Source: Pseudomonas fluorescens | Lineage (GTDB): Bacteria > Pseudomonadota > Gammaproteobacteria > Pseudomonadales > Pseudomonadaceae | Length of the DNA: 64,000 bases | NCBI RefSeq assembly: GCF_003732425.1 | Contig: NZ_MOBX01000014.1 | Span: 734,816-798,815 of the forward strand | Reading direction: 5' to 3' | In this document: piece by piece, positions 33,436 to 41,999 of the stretch | Position numbering within the stretch: the stretch's first letter is position 1 | How the letters are laid out: every line of letters starts with the position of its first letter | Made by a program: the position numbers and the translations under genes | Notes under the pieces: model-generated | What the model was told of the DNA's origin: nothing | What the model saw: only the letters and a program-made list of their open reading frames with translations | The model's database searches: none

Positions 33436-35085
33436 ATGTTGAAGTTAAAAGCCGTGCGCCCGGAATGGGTGACGTTGATTGCCAGTGCCTTTCTTTTAAT
33501 TGGCTGCAATGTTGTCCTCTGGCAGCACCTGTTCGAGATCACCGCCGCTGATGGCAAGGGCATCGCCATGCGCGTGGCGTTCGGGGTGATGATTCTCGCG
33601 GCATTCAACATCGTGCTGACGGTCCTCGCTTTCCGTCCGGTGCTCAAACCGCTGTTGACCGTGATATTTCTGATCAGCGCCGGTGTGGCTTATTTCATGA
33701 GTCAATATGGCGTCATGATCGATGCCGGCATGTTGCGCAACTTTGCCGAAACTAATGCAACGGAAGTGCGAGATCTGCTCTCGTTGAAGTTGTTTGCTTA
33801 TATTCTTTTGCTCGGAATGTTGCCGTCCTGGTTGTTGTGGAAAGTTCCAGTCAACTATCGTCGTTGGCACCGTGAGTTAATCAGCAAAGTTATAGTCGGT
33901 GTTGCTTCGGTGGCGGTGATTGGCGGGGTGGCACTGGCCAACTATCAGGGTTTGTCGTCGCTGTTTCGCAATCACCACGAAATTCGCCTGATGCTGGTGC
34001 CCAGCAACTACATCGGTGCTTCGGCGGGTTATCTACGTGAACAAGTTGTCTCGGCGCGGCAGCCCTTCATCAAGATCGGCGAGGACGCCGAGCGCAATCC
34101 GGATGTGAAACTTCAACCGCGTAAATCCCTGACTGTGCTGGTGGTGGGTGAAAGTGCTCGCGCGGAGAACTTCGGCATCCTCGGTTACCACCGTGACACC
34201 ACGCCGACACTCGACAAGGAAGCCGGGCTGATCGCCTTCACTGACGTGCATTCCTGCGGCACAGAAACGGCGGTATCGGTTCCGTGCATGTTCTCCAACA
34301 TGGGCCGCAAGGATTACGACGCCAGTAAGGCCAAGAATGAAGAAGGCCTGCTCGATGTGCTCAAGCGTGCCGGTATCGACGTGATCTGGCGCGACAACCA
34401 GTCCGGCTGTAAAGGCACCTGTGATCGAGTGACCCTGCAAGATGTCAGCAACCTGAAAGACCCGGCGCTGTGTGCCAACAGCGAGTGCCGCGATGAGATT
34501 CTGCTGCAGGGGCTGCAAAGCTTTATCGATCATCTGGACAAGGACACCGTGCTGGTTTTGCACCAGATGGGCAGTCACGGCCCGGAATACTTCAAACGCT
34601 ACCCGAAGGAATACGAGCACTTCACCCCGGTGTGTGAAAGTAACGCACTGAACAATTGCAGTCGCGAAAGTATCGTCAACGGCTACGACAATACGCTGGT
34701 GTATACCGACCATGTGCTGTCGAGCCTCATTGATGTATTGCGCAGCAATCAGGACAAAGTCGATACCGCCATGTTGTATCTGTCGGACCACGGCGAGTCA
34801 CTCGGCGAGTACAACTTGTTCCTGCATGGAACGCCTTACATGCTGGCGCCTGAACAACAAAAGCATGTAGCGATGCTGGCGTGGTTCTCCGACAACTATC
34901 AGAAGGCTTATTCGGTCGACACGCATTGCCTGCAGATGAGCCGCGACAAACCGCTGAGCCAGGACAACCTGTTCCACTCGATGCTTGGCCTGCTCGAGGT
35001 CAAGAGCAAGGTCTATCAGCCGGATCTGGACATGTTTGCCGGTTGCCGTGGCGCGGTGATTGACGGCGTGCTGGCCAAGGACTGA
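33436..35085 (+). CDS. eptA: Lipid A phosphoethanolamine transferase EptA
   Basis: A 549-residue inner-membrane enzyme that adds phosphoethanolamine to lipid A phosphates, lowering binding of cationic peptides such as polymyxin. About five N-terminal membrane helices (10–170) precede the periplasmic alkaline-phosphatase-like domain. Active-site marks are E239 (VVGESARAENFG), the nucleophilic threonine in CGTETAVSVPCMFS (276–278) and the metal-binding SDHGESLGE. Cysteines of the disulfide-rich domain are present (CKGTC, CANSEC, CESNALNNC). This is the chromosomal family relative of MCR enzymes. The leader suggests regulated expression. Confidence 0.94.
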   Translation: MLKLKAVRPEWVTLIASAFLLIGCNVVLWQHLFEITAADGKGIAMRVAFGVMILAAFNIVLTVLAFRPVLKPLLTVIFLISAGVAYFMSQYGVMIDAGMLRNFAETNATEVRDLLSLKLFAYILLLGMLPSWLLWKVPVNYRRWHRELISKVIVGVASVAVIGGVALANYQGLSSLFRNHHEIRLMLVPSNYIGASAGYLREQVVSARQPFIKIGEDAERNPDVKLQPRKSLTVLVVGESARAENFGILGYHRDTTPTLDKEAGLIAFTDVHSCGTETAVSVPCMFSNMGRKDYDASKAKNEEGLLDVLKRAGIDVIWRDNQSGCKGTCDRVTLQDVSNLKDPALCANSECRDEILLQGLQSFIDHLDKDTVLVLHQMGSHGPEYFKRYPKEYEHFTPVCESNALNNCSRESIVNGYDNTLVYTDHVLSSLIDVLRSNQDKVDTAMLYLSDHGESLGEYNLFLHGTPYMLAPEQQKHVAMLAWFSDNYQKAYSVDTHCLQMSRDKPLSQDNLFHSMLGLLEVKSKVYQPDLDMFAGCRGAVIDGVLAKD

Positions 35086-35093
35086 GCCCCATC

Positions 35094-35121
35094 GGCTCCG
35101 TCGCTCTGATGCGACGGAGCC
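35094..35121 (+). terminator. Terminator after eptA
   Basis: An 11-pair perfect stem GGCTCCGTCGC / GCGACGGAGCC with TCTGAT loop, followed by the U-rich GTCTGTTTCCTCTGT, lies eight bases after the eptA stop. Confidence 0.75.
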
Positions 35122-35199
35122 GTCTGTTTCCTCTGTCAGACTATTCTTGCTCTTTGGCAGGACATTTCGTTACAGCTCTTGTCCTTCGCAGGCGCGTAA

Positions 35200-35221
35200 A
35201 TCGCCAGTGGCGATATATACT
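35200..35221 (+). promoter_or_regulatory. Palindrome and -10 box before rnd
   Basis: A perfect dyad ATCGCC-AGT-GGCGAT lies at 35200–35214, touching a -10-like TATACT at 35216–35221. No good -35 is visible at the expected spacing, so an activator or the dyad-binding protein may assist; function is inferred. Confidence 0.4.
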
Positions 35222-35248
35222 GCGCGCCATTCTTCAAGGGAGAGCCGT

Positions 35249-36382
35249 GTGGCCATCGATATTCACTGGATTCGCGACAACGAAAGCCTCGCGCAGTTTT
35301 GCGCCGAGTGGCAGCAGCTGCCGTTCGTTGCCCTCGACACCGAATTCATGCGGGTCGACACCTTCTACCCGATTGCCGGCCTGTTGCAGGTGGGCGACGG
35401 CAAACGCGCCTACCTGATCGATCCGCTGACCATCAACGCCTGGCAACCGCTGGCCGCATTGCTGGAAAACCCGGCGGTGCTGAAAGTACTGCACGCTTGC
35501 AGTGAAGACCTCGAAGTGCTGTTGCGCCTGACCGGCAGCCTGCCGGCGCCGATGTTCGACACGCAACTGGCCGCCGCTTACCTGAACCTCGGGTTCTCGA
35601 TGGGCTATTCGCGACTGGTGCAGGAAGTGCTCGGCATTGAACTGCCGAAGGGCGAGACCCGTTCCGACTGGTTGCAGCGTCCGCTGTCCGACACGCAAAT
35701 CAGCTATGCCGCCGAAGATGCCGTGCATCTGGCGGAGGTTTTCGTACAGCTGCGGCCGAAACTGTCTGACGACAAATTCGCCTGGGTGCTGGAGGACGGC
35801 GCTGAACTGGTCGCCAACCTGCGCCGCGAAACCGACCCGTACGAGGTCTATCGCGAGGCCAAACTGGCGTGGAAACTCTCGCGTGCGCAACTGGCGGTCC
35901 TGCGCGAGCTGTGCGCCTGGCGTGAAAAGGAAGCCCGCGCCCGCGATCTGCCACGCAACCGCATCGTCCGCGAGCATTCGCTGTGGCCGCTGGCCCGCAC
36001 ACAACCGGACAACCTCGCGGCGTTGGGCAAGATCGAAGACATGCACCCGCGTACCGTGCGTCAGGACGGCCAATTTCTGCTTGATCTGATCAAGCGCTCT
36101 GGCAGTGTGGGGCCTGATCAATGGCCACCCGCCGTACCGGAGCCGTTGCCGATCGAAGCCGCTGCATTGATCAAACAACTGCGCGCATTGGGCCAGGCTG
36201 AGGCCGAGCGTCTGGGCATTGCCCCGGAACTGATGCTGCGCAAGAAAACCCTCGAAGCCCTGGTCAAAAGCGGCTTTCCCGAGGGTCCTTACCAATTGCC
36301 TGAGTCGTTGCGTGGCTGGCGCCGCGAACTCATGGGTCAGAAGCTGCTCGACAGCCTGGCCACCGCCGGAGAACAGCCTTGA
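35249..36382 (+). CDS. rnd: Ribonuclease D
   Basis: A 377-residue 3'-5' exoribonuclease that trims tRNA precursors and other structured RNAs. The DEDDy exonuclease domain covers about 5–175: Exo I FVALDTEFMRVDTFYP, Exo II around HACSEDLEVL, Exo III YAAEDAVHLAEV. One or two HRDC domains follow (about 210–290 and 300–370). The frame is open far upstream, but the GTG at 35249 with AAGGGAGAG gives the correct N-terminus. The ycgL gene overlaps its stop. Confidence 0.95.
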   Translation: MAIDIHWIRDNESLAQFCAEWQQLPFVALDTEFMRVDTFYPIAGLLQVGDGKRAYLIDPLTINAWQPLAALLENPAVLKVLHACSEDLEVLLRLTGSLPAPMFDTQLAAAYLNLGFSMGYSRLVQEVLGIELPKGETRSDWLQRPLSDTQISYAAEDAVHLAEVFVQLRPKLSDDKFAWVLEDGAELVANLRRETDPYEVYREAKLAWKLSRAQLAVLRELCAWREKEARARDLPRNRIVREHSLWPLARTQPDNLAALGKIEDMHPRTVRQDGQFLLDLIKRSGSVGPDQWPPAVPEPLPIEAAALIKQLRALGQAEAERLGIAPELMLRKKTLEALVKSGFPEGPYQLPESLRGWRRELMGQKLLDSLATAGEQP

Positions 36383-36672
36383 AACGTATTTGTTCCATCT
36401 ACCAAAGCTCCAAGCGCAGCGGCATGTACCTTTATGTGCTCAAAAGTGATGCGCTGGAGCGTGTGCCGGAGGCGCTGATGCTGGCGTTCGGCAAGCCGAA
36501 GCATGCCTTCGACCTGGTGCTGTCGCCCGAGCGCAAACTGGCCAGCGAGGACATCGTCGTGGTCCTGGAAAACCTCGACAAGCAGGGCTACCACTTGCAA
36601 ATGCCGCCGGCCGAGGACGAGTACATCGAGCACTTGCCCGAAGAGTTGCTGCGACGCAACGACCCGGTCTGA
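36379..36672 (+). CDS. YcgL-domain protein
   Basis: A 97-residue protein of the YcgL family (begins with KRICSIYQSSKR, then GMYLYVLKSDALERVPEALM), found beside rnd in many gamma-proteobacteria. It uses a TTG start that shares bases with the rnd stop, indicating coupling. YcgL has an alpha/beta fold of unknown activity; association with rnd hints at RNA metabolism. Confidence 0.9.
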   Translation: MKRICSIYQSSKRSGMYLYVLKSDALERVPEALMLAFGKPKHAFDLVLSPERKLASEDIVVVLENLDKQGYHLQMPPAEDEYIEHLPEELLRRNDPV

Positions 36673-36776
36673 TCTGCGAGGCTCTGTTCTGAGTCTCGGT
36701 TTACCCTGGAACTGTTTTTACCGCGATGGCCGGCCGAATCCGGCGGCCGTCTGCACGGTTTGCGAAAGGTTTGAAG

Positions 36777-37709
36777 ATGCGCGTTCTGATTGCCGAACAC
36801 GACCACGCGATATACGCCCGGCTGCTGCGTCAGGCAGCACCCGAGCTTGAAGTACTGACCAGCGGTGATTCCGCCGAACTGGCCCGTCAGGCGGCTGATT
36901 GCCCGGTGTGGCTGGGCCAGCCGGATCTGCTGGCGACCCTGTTGCGCCAGGGCCATCAACCGCAATGGCTGCAATCGACCTGGGCCGGCATTACGCCGCT
37001 GCTCGCTGACGGCTTGCGCCGCGATTATCGCCTGACCCGGGCGGTGGGGATTTTCGGTCAGGTGATGGCCGAGTACGTGCTGACCTACATCCTCGGCCAT
37101 GAGCGCGAAGTGCTGGCGCGACTGGTCAGCCAGGTCGAGCGCAAGTGGGACAACCGCAGCGGCCAGAGCCTGGTCGGGCGCAAAGTGCTGATCGTCGGTA
37201 CTGGTGACATCGGCCAGAGCGTGGCGCAGTTCCTGCTGCCGTTTGGCATCGAGCTGTATGGCATCGCCAGTAGCGCCCGTGCGCAGGCGCCGTTTGTCGA
37301 AGTCGGTTCGATGGCCGATCTGCCACGGCTGGTGGGCGAGGTGGATTACGTGGTCAATCTGCTGCCGAACACCGAACACACCCACGATATCTACGACGCG
37401 GCGCTGTTCAAGCAATTCAAGCCGACCGGGTTGTTCATCAACGCCGGACGCGGTGTCGCGGTGGTCGATGCCGATCTGGTGGACGCGTTGAAGGAAGGCC
37501 ATCTGGCGGGTGCGGTGATCGACGTTTGCCGTCAGGAACCACTGCCGCAACGCCATCCATTCTGGACCGCGTGGGGCTTGCTGCTGACCGGGCACAGCTC
37601 GGCACCGACGTCGCCGGCGCTGATGGTGCAGTTGTTTGTCGAGAACCTGAAGGCGTATCAGGCGAGCGAGGCGTTGCGCGGGGAAGTGGATTTCAGTCGC
37701 GGCTACTGA
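36777..37709 (+). CDS. D-2-hydroxyacid dehydrogenase (GhrA-like)
   Basis: A 310-residue NAD(P)-dependent dehydrogenase of the D-isomer-specific 2-hydroxyacid family. The nucleotide-binding GxGxxG appears as VLIVGTGDIGQSVAQF near residue 140; the catalytic arginine is in INAGRGVAVV, the glutamate in DVCRQEPLP, and the histidine in LTGHSSAPT. Likely reactions are reduction of glyoxylate or hydroxypyruvate. The ATG at 36777 is the family start; the upstream open frame is not used. Confidence 0.9.
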   Translation: MRVLIAEHDHAIYARLLRQAAPELEVLTSGDSAELARQAADCPVWLGQPDLLATLLRQGHQPQWLQSTWAGITPLLADGLRRDYRLTRAVGIFGQVMAEYVLTYILGHEREVLARLVSQVERKWDNRSGQSLVGRKVLIVGTGDIGQSVAQFLLPFGIELYGIASSARAQAPFVEVGSMADLPRLVGEVDYVVNLLPNTEHTHDIYDAALFKQFKPTGLFINAGRGVAVVDADLVDALKEGHLAGAVIDVCRQEPLPQRHPFWTAWGLLLTGHSSAPTSPALMVQLFVENLKAYQASEALRGEVDFSRGY

Positions 37710-37727
37710 CACACCGCATTAAAAAAA

Positions 37728-37817
37728 TGTAGGAGTGAGCCTGCTCGCGATAGCGGTGTGTCAGACAGCATTAATGTCGACTGACACGGCCTCATCGCGA
37801 GCAGGCTCACTCCTACA
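37728..37817. repeat. REP-type inverted-repeat pair, family A
   Basis: Facing arms tgtaggagtgagcctgctcg and cgagcaggctcactcctaca with about 50 bases between. It is the gtgagc / gctcac subtype of family A, shared with the copies near 45.8 and 60.6 kb. It separates convergent genes. Confidence 0.9.
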
Positions 37818-37835
37818 CTTGGTTTTGCGGTGTGC

Positions 37836-38429
37836 TTAGAGGGTGAAGTCGCCTTCCGCCGCCAATTCATTCAGCGGGCGGCGCGGGCTCGGCTCTTCAC
37901 GAGCCTGCAGGTTTTCAGCCAGCGTGGCCTTGTCACCGAGCTTGCCAACGGCCACCGCCGCATGCAGCGCGTAACCTTCAGGAATGTTCAGCTCTTTGCG
38001 AGTCAATTCCTGATCGAACCCGGCCATGCCGTGGGTGTGCCAGCCACTGATGCTCGCTTGCAGCGCCAGATGGCCCCACGCCGAACCGGTGTCGAAGGTG
38101 TGCCACAGCGCCGGCGTTTCTTCACTGGCGCCCGGTGCGGTGAAGGTGGTTTTCGAAATCACGATCACCAGTGCCGAGGCATGCTGCGCCCAGCTCCGGT
38201 TGAATTCGTTGAGCAGGCCCAGATAGCGCTGCCAGTTTGGCGTATCGCGACGCGCATAAAGGAAACGCCAAGGCTGCGAGTTGTAAGCCGAGGGTGCCCA
38301 GCGTGCCGCTTCGAAGAAGCTCAGCAGGGTTTCTTCCGGGATCGCTTCGCCAGTGAAGGCGCGTGGCGACCAGCGGTCGGTGAATTGCGGGTGAATGGCG
38401 TAATCGGCAACGCGAGGGTTGGCACTCAT
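37836..38429 (-). CDS. Nitroreductase-family FMN oxidoreductase
   Basis: A 197-residue FMN-dependent oxidoreductase. FMN-contacting RWSPRAFTGEAIPEET and the family signature ARWAPSAYNSQPWRFLYARRD are near the N-terminus; GSAWGHLALQASISGWHTHGMAGF is in the middle. Substrates in this group include nitroaromatics, quinones and other electrophiles. The ATG at 38429, spaced from GGAATC, is preferred to the TTG one codon earlier. Confidence 0.9.
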   Translation of the reverse strand: MSANPRVADYAIHPQFTDRWSPRAFTGEAIPEETLLSFFEAARWAPSAYNSQPWRFLYARRDTPNWQRYLGLLNEFNRSWAQHASALVIVISKTTFTAPGASEETPALWHTFDTGSAWGHLALQASISGWHTHGMAGFDQELTRKELNIPEGYALHAAVAVGKLGDKATLAENLQAREEPSPRRPLNELAAEGDFTL

Positions 38430-38708
38430 CAAGAGATTCCTTGTTACGTTTGAGTCAGAGATTCGAATGAAAACCCGGCGGGATCAGTTGCGCTGAACGA
38501 TGGGGTTTTCCGAGCCTGAGGGTTCACCACAATGCAACGCGGTCGAGCGTCAATGGCTTGCGGGCAAGGCTCCTTGCGACTGGCAAAGCTACGCGCCGCC
38601 ACAAAAACTGACAAGTCCTGCGCAACCGGCAGTCGCCAGCGCTTGGCCCACAAGGCCTTGGGCACTAGACTGGCGGCCTTTTCACCACCTGATGTTGATG
38701 CTTGAGCC

Positions 38709-39158
38709 ATGGCCGCCAAAGTCGAACCGTTCTGGAAACGCAAAACCCTCGATCAACTCGATCACGAGGAATGGGAATCGCTGTGCGACGGCTGTGGTCT
38801 GTGCTGCCTGCAAAAGCTCGAGGATGAAGAGGACAACAGCGTTTATTACACGCGCATCGCCTGCAAACTGCTGGACTTGAAAACCTGCCAGTGCAGCGAT
38901 TACCCGAACCGCATCAAGTTCGTCCCGGATTGCATTCAGCTCACCCCGGGCCAGGCCGAAGAGTTCAAATGGCTGCCGCCGACCTGCGGGTATCGACTGG
39001 TCAGCGAGGGCAAGGATCTGCCGTTGTGGCATCACTTGGTGTGTGGCGATCGCGACGCGGTGCACCACGAGCGGATCTCACAATCAGGGCGCATGCTCGC
39101 CGAGGGCAGCGTGCCGGAGGATGACTGGGAAGATCACCTGATTTTCCGCGCGGGCTGA
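38709..39158 (+). CDS. YcgN-family cysteine cluster protein
   Basis: A 149-residue protein of the YcgN (UPF0260) family. The cysteine cluster begins CDGCGLCCLQKL near residue 27 and continues with CKLLDLKTCQCSDYP, DCIQL and TCGYRL, consistent with an iron–sulfur or zinc site. Function is unknown. It is in the conserved block that also includes rnd and ycgL. The 276-base gap before it has no clear gene. Confidence 0.92.
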   Translation: MAAKVEPFWKRKTLDQLDHEEWESLCDGCGLCCLQKLEDEEDNSVYYTRIACKLLDLKTCQCSDYPNRIKFVPDCIQLTPGQAEEFKWLPPTCGYRLVSEGKDLPLWHHLVCGDRDAVHHERISQSGRMLAEGSVPEDDWEDHLIFRAG

Positions 39159-39193
39159 ACATCTGCGGACTCAAGCTTGACCAAGGAGTGTGT

Positions 39194-40423
39194 ATGGCTG
39201 TCGGATTGCAGCGAGCATTGATGATGGCGCTGCTGACGCTGAGCGCGCCGGTGTGGGCGGCGAAGAAAGTCGATCTGGATTATCACGTGCGCCTGTTGCC
39301 GCAAAGCGATCAGGCCGAGGTGCGCCTGACCCTGGCCAAAGGCGAGGCGGTGCGCAGTCTCGATTTCGACCTTGGCGACGGCAGCCATTACAGCGACTTC
39401 AAGGCCGACGGCCAATGGCTGCTGACCCCGGGCAAAAACGCACGGGGCGTCTGGCGCCCGACCAGTGACAAAGCCACCCTGACTTACCGCGTGCGCATCA
39501 GCCACGGGCGCAAGAACGGCAGCTTCGACACACGTATGACCCCGAACTGGGCATTGATACGTGGCGATGAACTGGTGCCGCCAGCCAAACTCGATCAGCA
39601 GGACGGCACCGAGCTGGTCGCGCGCCTGCAAGTCGAATTGCCAGATGGCTGGAAAAGCATCGAAACCGCCTGGCCGCGGATCGGCAAAAACAAATTCCGC
39701 ATCGACAACCCGTCACGCCTGTTTGATCGTCCGACGGGCTGGATGCTCGCCGGCCATCTCGGCAGCCGCCGTACGCGCCTGGGCGAAACCGAAGTCACCG
39801 TGGCCTCGCCGCAAGGGCAGGGCATGCGCCGGATGGACGTGCTGACCTTGCTGACATTCGTCTGGCCACAGGTGCAGGCGGTTTATCCACGCCATCCCGC
39901 GAAACTGTTGATCGTCGGCGCCAATGACCCGATGTGGCGTGGCAGCCTCGGCGCGCATGAATCCATCTACGTGAACACGCGATTGCCGCTGGTCAGCGAA
40001 AGCGGCAGCAGCGCGCTGGTACGTGAACTGGCGCAGGTGTTTGGGCGGATTAACGACGAGCAGCGCAGCGACTGGATCAGCGAGGGGTTTGCCGAGTATT
40101 ACGCCATTGAACTGGTGCGCCGTGCCGGCGGCATGAGCGATGAGCGTTATCAGGCGTTACAGGCGAAACTGGCCAAGGACGGCCAGAAAGTCACGACGTT
40201 GCGCGGCGAACAGATCAGCCCGGCGCAGGTGGCGAAAGCGGTGGTGCTATTGCAGGAACTGGATGGCGAGATTCGTTTGAAGACGCGCAACAAACGCTCG
40301 CTGGATGACGTGTTGCGCGGGGCGATGCATTTGGGAACGGTGAGCACCAAGGAATTTGTGCAACTGGCCGAGAGCGTTCTCGGTGAGTCCTCCAAAGTCC
40401 TTGATACCGCGTTGCTACAGTAA
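39194..40423 (+). CDS. Exported peptidase-M61-like protein lacking the zinc motif
   Basis: A 409-residue exported protein: signal peptide about 1–23 (ends PVWAA), a beta-rich N-domain (25–210), and a region 212–330 arranged like the catalytic part of M1/M61 metallopeptidases. Where HExxH is expected the sequence is RELAQ (277–281), while the downstream WISEGFAEYY (294–303) with its glutamate is kept. Both zinc-binding histidines are thus gone and peptidase activity is unlikely. It may have a binding or scaffold role in the periplasm. The ATG at 39194 follows AAGGAG. It starts 35 bases after ycgN and is likely cotranscribed with it. Confidence 0.75.
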   Translation: MAVGLQRALMMALLTLSAPVWAAKKVDLDYHVRLLPQSDQAEVRLTLAKGEAVRSLDFDLGDGSHYSDFKADGQWLLTPGKNARGVWRPTSDKATLTYRVRISHGRKNGSFDTRMTPNWALIRGDELVPPAKLDQQDGTELVARLQVELPDGWKSIETAWPRIGKNKFRIDNPSRLFDRPTGWMLAGHLGSRRTRLGETEVTVASPQGQGMRRMDVLTLLTFVWPQVQAVYPRHPAKLLIVGANDPMWRGSLGAHESIYVNTRLPLVSESGSSALVRELAQVFGRINDEQRSDWISEGFAEYYAIELVRRAGGMSDERYQALQAKLAKDGQKVTTLRGEQISPAQVAKAVVLLQELDGEIRLKTRNKRSLDDVLRGAMHLGTVSTKEFVQLAESVLGESSKVLDTALLQ

Positions 40424-40510
40424 AGATCAAAAGATCGCAGCCTTCGGCAGCTCCTACCTTTGGAATGCGTTTTCCCTGTAGGAGCTGCCGAAGGCTGCGA
40501 TCTTTTGCTT
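40424..40510. repeat. REP-type inverted-repeat pair, family B
   Basis: Facing arms: agatcaaaagatcgcagcct then tcggcagctcctac, and gtaggagctgccgaaggctg then cgatctttt, with about 24 bases between. It begins right at the stop of the M61-like gene and separates convergent genes. Confidence 0.92.
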
Positions 40511-40518
40511 TTAAGCGA

Positions 40519-40896
40519 TCAAACCCCGGCTTTGGGCGATTTCACCGAATCATTGCCGGTCACGGTGGCGGTGCTGGTCGCCGCTTCCGCATTGGCCTTG
40601 AGCTTGCTCAACTCCTCCCCGGCCCGCTCGATCTTCGCCCGCACATTGTTCATGTCCTGACGACTCTTTTCGATCAGGCTTTTCATCGAGCTGTGCCCGG
40701 TAATCCCGCGCGCCATGGCCACACCGCCAATCGCCACCTGAATCAACCCGAACACCCCGCCACGGCGCAGGCCCTTGCCGACCATGATCACGCCACCGGC
40801 CAATGAGCCGATGCGCTCCCAGCCTTCGACGTTCTGCTCGGAACGGCTCTGGAACGGGGTGGATTCGATACGTTCGACGCGTTTGAGCTCGGTCAT
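40519..40896 (-). CDS. DUF2892-type small membrane protein
   Basis: A 125-residue protein. Residues about 28–72 match the DUF2892 pattern of two closely packed hydrophobic helices (ERIGSLAGGVIMVGKGL, GLIQVAIGGVAMARGITG); a charged helix follows, possibly coiled coil (SLIEKSRQDMNNVRAKIERAGEELSKLKANAEAA), with a low-complexity Ala/Thr tail. No activity is known. The ATG at 40896 has GGAGAAAG upstream and is preferred over the longer frame. Confidence 0.8.
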   Translation of the reverse strand: MTELKRVERIESTPFQSRSEQNVEGWERIGSLAGGVIMVGKGLRRGGVFGLIQVAIGGVAMARGITGHSSMKSLIEKSRQDMNNVRAKIERAGEELSKLKANAEAATSTATVTGNDSVKSPKAGV

Positions 40897-40977
40897 GATC
40901 TTTCTCCAGGCAATGAGTAATGGATAAACAAGCTGACTGCCAGAGCGGTCAGCTCGTTCCATCGGATGTGCGACGCT

Positions 40978-41448
40978 TCAGCGGAATTTCGGCCCGGAGC
41001 GGGTGTTCAGACCCTTGGCCATGCGATCGTAGAGCACGACGTTGACTGTGGCGGCAAGGTTCATGCAGCCGGTAGTCGGGATGTACACGACGTCTTCGCA
41101 CCAGTCGCGGATCTCTTTATCGAGCGAGCCGTCTTCAGGGCCGAAGATGTACAGGGCGCGATCCGGATGGGTGTATTCCGGCAGCGGGCGAGCGCCCTCG
41201 ACCAATTCCACGGCGACGGGCACGCAGTTGAGCGGGAGGATCTTTTTCAGATCATCAATGCCGATCAGCGGGATGTCGTAGTGCACGCGTTTGGTGTCAG
41301 TGACGAAGTCGGCGGCACGTTCATAACGCTTGCCGGTGTAGAACACCGAGGCCACGCCATAGCAGCCTGCGGCGCGCATCACCGAACCGACGTTTTCCGG
41401 TGATTTGGGGTTATACAAACCAATGCAGCTGTACCGTTTGTCTGCCAC
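40978..41448 (-). CDS. TrmH/SpoU-family RNA 2'-O-methyltransferase
   Basis: A 156-residue SPOUT methyltransferase. Motif 1 is around NPKSPENVGSVMRAAGCYGV, motif 2 is ALYIFGPEDGSL and motif 3 is YIPTTGCMNLAATVNVVLYDR, which together form the knotted SAM site. It modifies a ribose in tRNA or rRNA; the exact target cannot be told. The frame is open to 41499, but a TATAAT -10 box on this strand (41484–41479) lies inside that extension, so the GTG at 41448 before ADKRYSCIGLYNPKS is chosen. Confidence 0.85.
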   Translation of the reverse strand: MADKRYSCIGLYNPKSPENVGSVMRAAGCYGVASVFYTGKRYERAADFVTDTKRVHYDIPLIGIDDLKKILPLNCVPVAVELVEGARPLPEYTHPDRALYIFGPEDGSLDKEIRDWCEDVVYIPTTGCMNLAATVNVVLYDRMAKGLNTRSGPKFR

Positions 41449-41478
41449 GAGCGGGGTGCCTTCGGGAAAAAGAGCGCG

Positions 41479-41484
41479 ATTATA
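41479..41484 (-). promoter_or_regulatory. -10 box of the SPOUT methyltransferase gene
   Basis: Perfect TATAAT on the minus strand about 30 bases before the GTG start. The -35 position falls inside the neighbouring REP repeat and is not a good match, so the promoter is only partly supported. Confidence 0.45.
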
Positions 41485-41490
41485 CGGGGA

Positions 41491-41580
41491 TAAGATCAAA
41501 AGATCGCAGCCTTCGGCAGCTCCTACAGTTGGATGGCGTACACCCTGTAGGAGCTGCCGAAGGCTGCGATCTTTTGCTTT
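41491..41580. repeat. REP-type inverted-repeat pair, family B
   Basis: Near-identical in arms to the copy at 40424–40510: agatcaaaagatcgcagcct with tcggcagctcctac, facing gtaggagctgccgaaggctg with cgatctttt. It fills the whole gap between the SPOUT gene promoter and the end of yajD. Confidence 0.92.
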
Positions 41581-41951
41581 TAGTCTTCTTTTTTCATCAA
41601 CCCGGCCAGGGCGGCAAACGGGTTGTGCGTGGCCTTGGCGATCTTCGGCGTGCTCAGCGAGCCTTCGCTGAAATACTGCTGATCGGTGTACCGCGAGTGT
41701 TCGTTGTCATGGCAATACAGGCACAACAATTCCCAGTTCGAGCCATCCTGCGGGTTGTTGTCGTGGTTGTGGTCGCGGTGGTGCACGGTCAGTTCGCTCA
41801 GGCGCTTGCCGGAAAACTCCCGGGTGCAGCGGCCACAGACGTGCGGGTACATCTTCAGGGCTTTGTCGCGGTAGCCCATTTCCTTGTCGCGCTGGTTGTC
41901 GGCGAGGATGCGATCCAGCTTCGACGTATTGGTTGGGGTGGACGAACTCAT
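41580..41951 (-). CDS. yajD: YajD-family HNH nuclease
   Basis: A 123-residue HNH-domain protein. Zinc-type cysteine pairs CGRC and CLYC bracket the HNH core: LTVHHRDHNHDNNPQDGSNW then LLCLYCHDNEH. YajD is widespread in gamma-proteobacteria; its DNA substrate and role are unknown. The stop codon touches the REP pair. Confidence 0.9.
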   Translation of the reverse strand: MSSSTPTNTSKLDRILADNQRDKEMGYRDKALKMYPHVCGRCTREFSGKRLSELTVHHRDHNHDNNPQDGSNWELLCLYCHDNEHSRYTDQQYFSEGSLSTPKIAKATHNPFAALAGLMKKED

Positions 41952-41999
41952 GGGTTCACCTTTGTAAAAGACTGATGACGGTTATGTGCAGAGTTTAGC

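Noticed and set aside
41449..41499. Longer start for the SPOUT methyltransferase at 41499
   Set aside because: A TATAAT box lies inside this extension and the family's conserved start begins at the GTG at 41448.
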